From Sialis fuliginosa (Eukaryota; Arthropoda; Insecta; Megaloptera; Sialidae): a stretch of 64,000 nucleotides of DNA. Position 1 is the first letter of the stretch; each line of letters begins with the position of its first letter. Below are positions 10,469 to 21,479 of this stretch, in pieces. The stretch is from the NCBI GenBank assembly GCA_961205875.1, contig OY540813.1:15719001-15783000 (forward strand), given 5' to 3'. The notes under the pieces are model-generated. The model was not told where the DNA came from, made no database searches, and saw only the letters and a list, made by a program, of their open reading frames with translations. The position numbers were made by a program, and so were the translations under genes.

Positions 10469-13081
10469 TGTATATAAAAATAATATACATACAATACAAA
10501 TATAGACGTCTATATTGACTTACAACAAAACAATAAATAATAATGTAAGTTGACATACCCTTTTGGAACACATTCAACAATAAAATTTAAATTTTGGCAA
10601 CAGTATTGAAATAAAAACTGACTAGACGTGATTATAGTAGCAATAGATAAATCTACTACTATTTTTATGTATAGATATATATTCGTACATAACAAATGTA
10701 TAATATTTTACATCCATTTAATTGAAAAGAAAATGAATTAAAGTACCAACCCGTTGCTTTAAGAAGAATTACATTTAAGAAATTCGAGTGTAAGAACACT
10801 AGTGCCATATATTATCGTGTGTTATTATCATACAAACAGTAAGAGCTTTTTTATGTCTAGCCAATATTGAGTATGGAAGAAGCACACACCACTGCTTGTG
10901 TAATATGAACTCAATTGCTTGAGAAGAAAAATGGAGACAGAGGATATACCATTAACATGAAAATATATCGTTGAGGAAAATAGATTAAATGTTAATTTAT
11001 AAAAGAAAATTTCAATTTTTTTCTTTTTGAACGTATTATTTATAATAAAGGTTTATGTATTGACAATATTTTCCGTGTAATATGACATTTTCGCTACAAT
11101 AAAATTAATTTTAGTGTGGATCATTTCATATATTATATAGTGGAACAAAAAATTGTTACCGATACCTGAATGTACCTACGAACTTGAAGGATTATGGCGT
11201 ACTGTACTGATACGTATCCGCTCCTCAAATTGCTCAATTATTAGCTTAGGTTCTCGAGATATTTTACTCTAAATTTTCCCTGTGTTATTATTGTGTAGTA
11301 TTACTGCTTTAAAAAAATATATATATATTTTATGTGTTTATACATAAGATATATCTATCTGAAATTTTTTTTGTTATTTGGTTTCTATGGTCATGCTATC
11401 TTCTTATTGCAATGCCAGCAAAAGCATGAAAACTTTTTACGGCACTAACAACAAGACATTTATAATTTCCGTTGATACAATTTTTTATCTGTTCATATAT
11501 ATGTATGTGGTTCACTGTATATAATAGTTACTTCGTAATAGGAATACTTTTTTAGGATAACAACATTGTGACGTATATTTTTCTGAGAATATCCTGACAT
11601 AACCTTTACACGAATGCAGTTTGCAGTTTATCCAAGGGTTTTCTACGACAAATAAAAACGAACATTACCCTGTACCGTTGACTTGTGTTGTCTTGAATAT
11701 AACGTCTCCTGCTACATGAGCAAAAGAAATATTATATGTTGTACAGAAAAAAAACACACACGATTCTGATTAAGAGGATGAATAAAAATAAATTAGTTTC
11801 TTTTTCATTATTTAATATTAAGCTACAAATGTATATAGCACGATAGTTTAATTAAGTTTAGGTTTTGATTTAGTAAAATAGTAAGGTATAAAAACCGTCA
11901 AGAAGAGACGAAAATTTATGGAACTAATGCTCTCGATTTTTTTACTTTAATTTTTCATGTGATTATTTTGTTTTGAATTACATTTTTAAATATTTTACAT
12001 TCCTAGTCATGTTTTACAAAAATAACGAAAAAAATATATAAAATTAATAAATTTCAATTTTAAATTATAAAAAAAATTTGCAATTATAATTTTTTTAATG
12101 CTCAATATAAAAAGATGTTATAAATATAACATTATCATTGTATTATAATCACTATTTATACCTACATACACACATATATATGTTTTATACATTAGCAATA
12201 TTAGAAAAAAAACATTGTGTAGTGAACCAAATCACCAATTCTAATGTCTGTTCGAAGGGTACGAAATGGCTTTATCATCATGCCAACTAAAAACTACGCA
12301 CACATCCCCTGATGCAATTCGAAGTCAATTGTTCGAAAAAAGATCCAAGACAAAAACATTAGGTTATATTTACAGATGCGAGGAAAAAATTCTCTCTGTA
12401 GAAAATGTTATTTGTTAGAATTTTATAGAGCTTGAAATATGTTCATATCTTTTAAAGTATTGCTTCTATATTTTTTTAAATTAAAATTAATATTTAGCGA
12501 TACTTATTTACAAATACATACAATATGTTACAACCAGTGGCGTAACTATAACTTGAAGGCCCCCAAAGAATATATTTTAGGGCTCTTCTCCTTAAAAGTT
12601 TTTGATTAGTGATTGGTCACTATCTCCTCCTATTCATGTTACTGGTAGAAATACAATAACTTTTTATAAGTTAATTCAGATAATTGCGAAATCGTTTTTA
12701 ATTTCTGAATCGAAAGAATATTTTTTATTGGACATGTAAATACATTTCTCTAGAATTACATAACAAAGAAAAATTTCAGTTCAATACATGTATCTCAATT
12801 ATTGGGTACTTATGTAAATTTCAAGCACCTTTAGAATTCGAAGAATATAAGTTGATTTTATTATTAAATAAATCAAAGTAGAATTCGTTTGAATAAATTT
12901 AATATACATATTATTATGTATATTAAATTATGTCGTTCAAACCAAAAGTGAATTTATAAGAATTCAATTGTAAAATTTAATAAACTTCTATAATTTATTA
13001 CCAAAAACAGTTAATAGTCAATTTTTAAATACCTTATTAATCTAGTGGATTTTACTGCTTTCATTGTCTAAATATAATTAT
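10469..13081. other. AT-rich non-coding stretch
   Basis: Nothing could be supported over 2.6 kb except a lone hAT-type end CAGTGGCGTAACTATA at about 12537 without a matching partner. The minus-strand frame 10510-10695 is low-complexity. Confidence 0.4.
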
Positions 13082-13249
13082 ATAGGGTGTTCGCCTGAAC
13101 CGAGTGACCATTGCTAATTTTGTTATTATTGGAGCAAAGTATCAGTATTTTTTTCCGGGATGAATAATTGCGGTGAAAAAAAAACAATTGAATGTCAAAT
13201 TTCAGAGATATATTGAAATATAACGTTTTTTAAATGGAATGTCCTGTAT
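13082..13249 (+). repeat. Short MITE, copy 1 of the GGGTGTTCG family
   Basis: Left end ATAGGGTGTTCGCCTG, right end GGAATGTCCTGTAT, imperfect inverted termini. The interior matches 20272-20515 over ACC(G/A)AGTGA(C/T)CATTG, TTTTGTTATTATT, TTTTCCGG and GAATxTCAAATTTC. The 20.3 kb copy has about 100 extra bases in the middle. Confidence 0.55.
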
Positions 13250-14734
13250 ATTATTGGATTTTAAAACTAAGAATGTTCTCTTTATAAAAGTCGTATACAT
13301 GTATGGTTGTAAAATTGTTATTAAATAAAATATAACAAGTTATAAATTTTAACAATGAATAATTCAAAAACGATATTTTTTAAGTGGACTTTCGGTTTCC
13401 TCGCATAAATAATAACCGACAGTTTATTATTATTAAAAATAATAACACCAAGACTAGAGTGTTTAAAATTTAGACGAGACGGGATTGATTTGAATTCGGA
13501 TAAGAAACGGTCTGAAATTTTACCGAAATGAGACCGGGAAGATATTTTTATCTTTTATACATTTCCATGTGTCGGTCCGAAGATACACGTTTTTTTAATA
13601 CACCTCTGAAGTGATTATTGAAGTAATAAATATGATTGCTCTACATAACACGATAATAAAAACAAGATAGGTACTATACATGTCCTCTAAAATGTATAAC
13701 ACATGCATGCAGTGTACACAAACTTGTCACTATCGTATTTATTATTGCGATGAAATCTAAGGGAGGAGGACGGTTTGACATAAACATTCGGAACAACGAG
13801 TGAAAATGGAGGACATTGACTCGGATGGAGGAAACGTGCACAAGAGCGTGATGTACAAATGACGTGCGGTGATATATAAATTGATATGTATGTGTGTGTG
13901 TGTGAATTTTGTCAGATATCGTGGGGATAAGAGTATGGTGATCGAAAAGTTTCCATAGTTATCGTATACATTTATTGACTTGTGAAACAATTTCTTACAA
14001 GTAACACTACTCAAGTGCCATTCGCCGATATTCATGAAATTTTTAAACACGTTGTGACAGCACAGAATAAAATAACGTAATTTTTAGAGTTTTGTGATTA
14101 TATAAAATCTAATCACACCACAAAATTGCAGAAGTTTCAAAAACTTTATTTAACGTCACTTGCAAAGTTTATGATTACGATTTTGGCAACAGGTATATCA
14201 ATCTAGAAATGGCGGATGAAAAATTCAATATGACGCATCCAAATGATGGAAACTGAAGGCTATGGGAAGGTCTACCGGCCCAGCCAGTGAAGGCAAGCCG
14301 ACCACTATATGTCAGATTGTATAATTTGAAATATTAAAAAGATCTGATAATCCTGTCTTCATAAGGTTCAATTTCTTAAAATTTCGTGATTTGCTGATTG
14401 TTTCTGTTATTTGAAAGTGGGATATTAAGAAGTTTGCCCACCGATATTTCTCAATATTGTTGTGATTAAGATAATGTTACGTTTTCATAATTTTTACGTT
14501 GTACACTGTAGGTACGTGCATATTCACTAATCTTAAAAAAAAAAAAAATGGGGTATATTATGTGATTTATATTAAACTGGGGACTTAATGGCATGTTTTA
14601 CTTAATAATAAAATAATTATGTAATTAAAGAGTGCTTTAAATAGTCCCTAATGTCTAACGGGTCAATTTGATCCAACGTTCCCACTAACGTCAGGATTTT
14701 TCACGTTTCCACTGCCGGGTTAAAGCAAAAGAAA
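13250..14734. other. Non-coding stretch
   Basis: The minus-strand open frame 13757-14050 (97 codons) has no recognisable domain and spans a TG microsatellite at 13890-13903. A GC-richer patch at 14240-14310 has no consistent exon structure. Confidence 0.35.
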
Positions 14735-14898
14735 ATATTGTTTGAAACAGAGAATTTATTATTTTCGTCCGTCAATATTATTTTTAAGAGAAACAATAAT
14801 ATAGTCGGATTATGAAGATTATATTCTAATATTAAGACAAAGTTTTCGATTTACATGAAACAGGGATTCGTTCTTTCAGCGGTAAAGAAATTACCTTT
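14735..14898 (+). repeat. Foldback repeat, copy 1 of the GTCGGATTA family
   Basis: This shares TTTTCGTCCGTCAATATT, AACAATAATATAGTCGGATT and ATATTCTAATATTAAGA with the better copy at 43124-43368. The left arm is degraded, so the palindrome seen in copy 2 is only partial here. Confidence 0.6.
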
Positions 14899-15537
14899 TT
14901 TATTTTACTATTTTAAAACAACGTTTTTATATATTGCAATTCGAAACAACATACAATCTCGGTGTAAAAACTGAAATGTTTCATGTCCTGGCCCTGCACA
15001 ATGAAATGCCGTTGGTTCAATATTTGAGCATGTATAAAACTTTATATGGTGAATTTAGTGTTTAATAAAATTGCTCGTCCAATTTCTGAAAATATGTTGA
15101 TTTTAAAGTTGACTGACAGGTGGCGGTTACGTGGTTCGTGAATCATGGCACCATTGTAATGTTTTTATAAATTATTGTATTTTTTTTCTTTTCTGTGATC
15201 CATCATTGTTGTGATAAATATTTCATAGTGTTGGAAAATGGATCGTGTGAAGTTGAATAAATGATGTTTGGCACGATAGTATTTATTTTATTAACTCTAT
15301 AGCGGAATATAATTTTTAATGTCACGGCAGAAAAAAAAATACTAGTTTTAATGATATTTTTTCTATAAAAACATACTTTCAACATTTTGGTATTTAGTAA
15401 TGTTGATCCAAATACCTAAAATAAGTATGTAGAACCATGGCCTCCACATCCTAATGTGGCCAGGATTTCTATCACAAAACAAAAAGGAGTATGGTCAATG
15501 TGCTTTTAACCACAAGTTTTAGTTTTTAAGTTAGTTT

Positions 15538-15691
15538 TAGAGTCGATCCAGACTATAGTGCCGGAATCAGTTCGGTCACGCTCCAGTCAAATATTTAGTA
15601 TAGTGTAAATGATTTCATTGTTTATTTATATTTAATTGGAGCGAAACCGGACCGGAACCGGCACCGGCACGATAGTCTGGATCGACCCTTA
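15538..15691. mobile_element. MITE, copy 1 of the GATCCAGACTAT family, 154 bp
   Basis: Inverted termini: TTAGAGTCGATCCAGACTAT on the left and ATAGTCTGGATCGACCCTTA on the right, continuing inward as GTGCCGG / CCGGCAC. Inside, CGGTCACGCTCC and GGAGCGAAACCGG extend the palindrome. The second copy is at 19912-20040. Confidence 0.75.
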
Positions 15692-17548
15692 GTCTTCTGT
15701 TCGTATGTTCGGGGTTTCTGTTCTGTGTAATTTCTATCGTCTCGTTCTCGTCTCGCCAATATTGGCCCCGTCTCAATGCGCGGTGTAAAGCCATAACTTA
15801 ACTGCAACTGCAAGTTGCTCGGGTTTTCTATGATTTAGATTAACGATACACTACTGCAAGTATGTACTTATATTTGTTAAATTAAATCCGTCATTTATAA
15901 TCATAAATCTTATCTTAAACTGTTCTATTTTATTTTCTTTATGCTTTTATAAAACTGAAAATAAATAGAGGGAACCATTAAATATTTCACAACGTATACA
16001 ATTTTAAAACATTGGCGCATATCCACAATTTCATTTTATAAAATTCCAATTTATGAAAAACATTAATCAATTAAAAGTTCTTGAGATGAATTACTGTACT
16101 AAAACATTTTAAATGTGTATTATGATAAAAGTTTCATAATACAAACCGCGGCGTGTATATTTTTTACTAAATGCATTGGTTTTGGAAGTTATTATTTTTA
16201 TTTTTAATTAATTGCTGTTCAGGAACGTACGTAGTGCAAACATTTTTTAGTACTTGAGTCAACAAAAAAATAAACATTAAATATTTAGGGTTTTTGAGGT
16301 AAAACATAACATTTATCTTCTGTTAAAATATTTTTCATTTTTTAATGCGAATTTCGTGTACAGTTGCATTTGTTTTTGTTTTGTTTTTTTGTACTTGTGT
16401 GCGTTTCATTAAAACGTATGGACTTTTTTATTTTAATTTATTAAAGTGCAAACAAGAAATGCTCGTTTATGCGTAAAGCGAATAACATTTCCATAACACA
16501 GATTTATGTTATTTATTAACTTCTCAGTTCCCAATACCCAGTTATTGTAATCGATCCGACAATCGAAAATAAAAATTCAATATAAGGTCAATATTGTATA
16601 TTTACACTATTTTCAGAAAATGTGTGTGTGTGTAATGTATGTCCGTATGTCCGTGATCATTTTTCTCCTGCACGAAATCTTGCAAATTAAAAAATGCTAT
16701 TGACTTCGTTGGGGTATCAATCAAAGCATCTTGGCGTGAGTATGATTTGAAAGAAATTTTATAGAATTCGGTCAAGCTGTTTTTTTGTTAGAACAAAAAG
16801 ACTGCAAAAAAGTAGATTTCAGAATTTTTCGAAAAAGAACATCAGATCTAATTAATTTTGATCTCAATGGATACTTCGAAACCTTGAATGTTATAATAAT
16901 TAAATTATTTAATCAATTAAAAAAATAGTCCAGATGCGTATTAAGTGATATTTTAGGCCCCTACCTTTACTATGAAAACAATAAATAATCAGTATTCAAG
17001 TGTTGATAGTCATACCATGTTGTGAAGTTGGTTGTGTGGACCTCAAAAGTCGCACCCCACGGCTTATTTTAATCATTTAATTGATATGTACAGTATATTA
17101 TAGTTATTTTTCACAATACCGCTTACGCCGTGTGTGGAGGAGGATTTACTAATCAGTACCTGGTTAATCGGACTATTAATTAATATTTTTTTATATCATT
17201 ACTAATTTACGACGCATATATTATACCTTCTTTTTAATAATATACAGTTCAATTTGTACTATCTGAGATAACTATTGCTAATAGTTTCATATCATTGTTT
17301 CTAGTGGCTGAAAACTGTCTTTATAACACATTGAAAATAATGTCTTATTTCCGGTACAAATTATACAATTCATTAAATTGGTGTAGGTCTCATACCAGTT
17401 AAAAAATTACATCTATAGATGCAAATGAAAATAATAGAAATAATATGTTTAAAAAGTAATGCATATATTTTTAAACCAGATTTTAACTCACTAAAAATTA
17501 AACAAATTCAAATATTTCCAGGAAATATTTATATAACTAATTTTGTAA
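15692..17548. other. AT-rich non-coding stretch
   Basis: There is a short TG run with GTCCG words at 16622-16654, followed by a stretch (GAATTCGGTCAAGCTG near 16770) that resembles dispersed-repeat DNA but could not be bounded. No exon was seen. Confidence 0.35.
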
Positions 17549-18091
17549 TAAGGTACTGGCTCCAGTCTTGAATATAACCCCAGTAATGGCTATTTTTAAA
17601 TTAAATGTACTGAATTGGAAATATTTGTTGATATTTGATTACTACCATTTCTGAATGTTAATCTATATACATTTAACTGTCAATAAGTGTCAAAATGGTG
17701 GACATTTAAACTAATTATAAGTATAATTTATTTATTAATTATTATATTATCGTAGCAACTGCTTTAAATTGTTTCAAATTTGACGATTCTTTCTTTTATA
17801 TCTTTTGTATCGCAATACTTATCATTTTGTAATCATTAGCAAGTGTCAATCACTGCGTGCTCATTACTTGTTTTACTTTATCCATTACTGGAGAAATAAC
17901 AAACAAAATAAAAGGCTATAATTAAAAAAAAAAAACTTTATTTGCAGACTTTGGTAATTAAATTGATTAAATAAAGAGTTACTTGTTTTATTAGTAACAT
18001 AAGTTCATGAGAATTACAAAAAATAAACGCGTCAATCACAAAAACAGTAAACCTTGTTCTTATAGCGGCCATAACTGGTGCCAGTACTTTA
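17549..18091. mobile_element. MITE, copy 1 of the GGTACTGG family, 543 bp
   Basis: Left end TAAGGTACTGGCTCCAGT; right end complement AAAGTACTGGCACCAGTTAT. The copy at 26533-27095 is very similar throughout (for example TGTACTGAATT, AAAATGGTGGACATTTAAAC, ATCACTGCGTGCTCATTAC). Relative to that copy, this one lacks about 35 bases between CTGTC and AATA near 17680, a simple internal deletion. No transposase is encoded; the minus-strand frame 17938-18132 is incidental. Confidence 0.8.
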
Positions 18092-18209
18092 AACATCAAC
18101 ACAAAAAATAAATGTATTTCCCATGTTAACATTTATAGAGATTCAGTCCCTGTATTCGATTTATTTTAGAAACCGTATTCAACTACCAATGTAATAAAAT
18201 TTGCAGTTT

Positions 18210-18470
18210 AATGTCTTTGCCACCTGACTCATCGACTCAATAAAATCAAAATAAACAAACGCGACTCCGTATTTTTAAAACAAGTAGTATGCGGTGTGCG
18301 TTGAGTAACGTTCACAGAAATGTTTTACCGGCAAATCGTTTCAGTAATATTTTTAAGTGCGCGGGTGACGCGTTGCTAAACCGTTGTCCTAACCGTGGAC
18401 GTTCTTAGCTAGTCTTTGGACGACGTAGCTCGATTTTAGGACGGACGTATCATATGATATTCGTGTTTAC
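18210..18470. promoter_or_regulatory. CpG-rich patch, possible promoter or 5' exon
   Basis: CpG dinucleotides are dense here (AACGCGACTCCG, AAGTGCGCGGGTGACGCG, GTGGACGTTC, TGGACGACGTAG) compared with the flanking DNA. There is no open frame. In AT-rich insect genomes such patches often mark transcription starts. The sequence shows the composition only; the promoter role is inference. Confidence 0.3.
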
Positions 18471-19911
18471 GACATAGTAGTACATTTGATAGTTTTATGT
18501 TTGTTTATTTTATTGAAATAGACATGAGTGTGGTTCGTTTTTAATTAACAGTTATGTCATGATTTGTGATGAAATAATATACTAAAAAGTGATTTTGGAT
18601 AAATTAAAATTGTAATATCGTTGTGAATAATTTTATTTTAAAATATTGTGTAATATTTTTTATGGCAGTGTGTGCGTTTTAAATTGGAATGTAATTTCAT
18701 TTTTATGAATTCCTTGTTGTTATTAAATATTTATCTATTTATATTATATACTCTTTCTATATATATTAACAAAGAAAAACAGTTTATTTTTATATGAAAT
18801 TCAACAAATTATTATTCGTATTAATTACAAGTAATGAAATGAAGTAGTTGCAATAAATAACTGACCGTATGAATTATTTTTGTCACGTTTGGTGCATACC
18901 ATACGTGAAAATGAATATTATTTATATTTAAACTGAGACTTCCTCTCTAGTATCCTAGATCCCTGTGAATAAAAATATGAATATTGTTCCGCATTCCGGA
19001 GCATACCCAGTGCTCCGGTATTTCATTTAATAAGGATATGAACCTTAACTTCGTTTATAATATTTTCATATGCATATTTTGTGTTGTATAATGCGTTTAA
19101 TGAATTCTTTTTGTAAATTTCAATATACATAGTTATAAAATATTGTATTTTTCTTTTATATATGTATTGCAATAAACTCAGATGTGTATTGCACGCAATC
19201 TATTTTTGAATGTTACTACAGCTGTGTCAAATGGAAAAATTAAAAACTCATTTGATGTTTAAGAAATTTTTTAAAACTATTTATCAGTTTAAAATAAAGT
19301 TAACTTACTGCTATTATTAAATGTGTTAAATATATGTATAATGTCTCTATAGTATCACAATCGTGGCATTAAACTTTTGTATTATACACTATTTATTTTG
19401 TTAGCCAATTATAATTTTTAGCATGTCTCGGATACTTGTAAACTGGACGATTTATCACCGTATTTATAAATAATCTGATAAAGTGTGTTTATTATTTATA
19501 CGTTCATTTGTTACACATAACAAAAATTATATTTTTCCACGCTTACAGAACTGTTCAGATGTAAAACATATTGGACAGACGCCAAATCGGTGAAATTTTA
19601 AAATGTCAAAATGATTATTATAGTATTTGATGTAAATTAAACGTATACCTACGCACAGCTAAAAATGAACATTTTCATTTGGTTTCCATTCATATAGTTT
19701 CTTTATTCTTATTTCGAAATTAATTATTCTTAATTTTGGCAAATTATTGCCTCAATTATACATTAATTTTTCAATCAGCGAATTGAAAACAAAATTTTTG
19801 TATATTTTTTAAATACTCGTACCTTATGCATGTACCTACACATAAAATTACCGAGAAAGCAGATTATAAATAACTATACTAATTACTTATTTATTATATG
19901 AATTTTGACAG

Positions 19912-20040
19912 TTAAGGGTTGATCCAGACTATCGTGTCGGTCTCGGTTCAATCACGCTCCGATACAGTATTACTATACTGAATATTTGACTGGAGCGAGA
20001 CCGGACCGAGACCGGCACGATAGACTGAATCGACTCGTAA
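19912..20040. mobile_element. MITE, copy 2 of the GATCCAGACTAT family, 129 bp
   Basis: Left end TTAAGGGTTGATCCAGACTA; right end TAGACTGAATCGACTCGTAA, inverted. The core GCTCC...GGAGCGAGACCGG matches copy 1 at 15538-15691. The word ATACTGAATATTTGACTGGA here is the reverse complement of one in copy 1, so the inner segment is flipped between the two. Confidence 0.7.
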
Positions 20041-20271
20041 AAGTTGTTTTGCTTTATATTGAATGATTAAATCACATTTTGCAATCATTGCTAACGACGA
20101 TACTCGTTGGTAAAGATAACTTATTTTAAAATACAATATTCTTGGAACGCAATATAATGTTTCCTACATTAAATTTCTATAACCGCTGTGAGTCTATACA
20201 GCTACACAAATTTAGAGAATAATATTCGTAGAACTGGGAATTATTTAGTTATAGATACTAAAATTAACATA

Positions 20272-20515
20272 CAGGGTATTGGTGGGTACCAAGTGATCAT
20301 TGTTAACTTTGTTATTATTAAAGTTAGAAGATTGGTTTGGGCAAAGAATCAATAGAGCTCTAATGAATGATGTCCACTGCAATGATAGAACGACCAAATC
20401 GACGCGGTTTATACCCAGAAGTTGGGATCCATACAAATAATAATTATTATTTTTCCGGAAATGGCGTTGTGAAGAAAAAGTAAATTTGAATATCAAATTT
20501 CGTGTATATTCATAG
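20272..20515 (+). repeat. Copy 2 of the GGGTGTTCG family, with an extra middle
   Basis: The left end ACAGGGTATTGGTGGGTACC and the distal TTTTCCGGAAATGG and TGAATATCAAATTTCG words align with 13082-13249. A middle segment of about 100 bases, including AAATCGACGCGGTTTATACC at 20396, is absent from copy 1; a near-identical word forms the loop and arm of a hairpin at 60930. Confidence 0.55.
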
Positions 20516-20524
20516 TAAAATGTA

Positions 20525-20953
20525 TAGCCAGGAATATTGTCAGTGATCCATATTGAACAAGTTGTAAGAAGTTTTGTTCAATAGAAAATATCAAAAAATA
20601 ATATTCTGTAAAAATTTAATAAAATTCATACAAAAGCTCAACAATAAATTGTAAAACACAAGTTTTGGGTTCTTGTTCGCAGTTATTTTTGAGTATTTTT
20701 TTTATAAAATATGTATAATATTTGTTATAATTAAGTATGTACAATATAATGTATATATTTTCATCAATAATATTGAAAAATTATAAAAACCTTAAAGAAA
20801 ATTGCATAAATAACCGAAATTATTATTTTACTGAGCATTTATATTAAGTATCAATTTTATGAAATCACAAAACACTATTTTTTTATTTATATAAAACTTT
20901 TTACAACTTGTTCAAATAAAATATTGATTAGCATATTGTTACATTCCTGGCTG
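20525..20953. repeat. Foldback element, 429 bp
   Basis: TAGCCAGGAAT (20525) is mirrored by ATTCCTGGCTG near 20953. GAACAAGTTGTAAGAAGTTT (20557) pairs with AAACTTTTTACAACTTGTTC (20895). The centre is AT-rich filler. No coding capacity. Confidence 0.65.
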
Positions 20954-21273
20954 TAATATTCGCTATTAGTTTTATTAGAAAAAGTTATTTTTTTTTAAAT
21001 ATCTGTTAATTAATTTTGTACGTTATTATTTATCGTGAAAATATAATAATACGTGACCTATTTAATCGATCTTGTAATTACAATAATAACCACAATTATC
21101 CTGTATAGGTATTTCATATTGAATTTCGTCAAACTGTAGAAACGGATGAAATAAAAAAATTCATACGATTAGAATCAAAACAAAATTTATTGAAAACATG
21201 AAAAAATTCTACTTCAAAATTAAAATTATGTCGCAAAAATTATATTGTGTGAAATAATTCTTTCTAATGCATA

Positions 21274-21477
21274 CATTGAAAAAAAAATTAATGGATACAA
21301 ATAACTCAAATTATTTTAATCATATTTACTGCAAGCAAGTAAATTTTACTTGAACTAAATAATTCATTTCAAAGAAATATTTATTTGATCCTAATACGAA
21401 ATAAATAGCTGCTGCACAAATATTTTATTTTCTTGAATCAATTAATATTTATTTGTTCTCAGCAATTTTATTCAGTG
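21274..21477. mobile_element. Mariner-type MITE, 204 bp, short relative of 2984-3730
   Basis: Flanked by TA (21272-21273 and 21478-21479). The ends CATTGAAAAAAAAATTAATG and ATTTTATTCAGTG are those of the 2984-3730 element in reverse orientation, including TTTGTTCTCAGC and TTGAATCAATTAATATTTAT. It lacks the central 500 bp or so and is an internal-deletion derivative. Confidence 0.7.
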
Positions 21478-21479
21478 TA

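Noticed and set aside
12537..12575. CAGTGGCGTAACTATA as a hAT terminus
   Set aside because: No inverted partner or 8-bp duplication was found downstream or upstream, so only a fragment at most.
13757..14050. 97-codon minus-strand frame
   Set aside because: Crosses a TG microsatellite (HTHIHIN part) and shows no family resemblance.
14215..14320. Short coding block near ATGGAAACTGAAGGC
   Set aside because: Only 15 codons remain open and no splice sites match; GC content alone is not enough.
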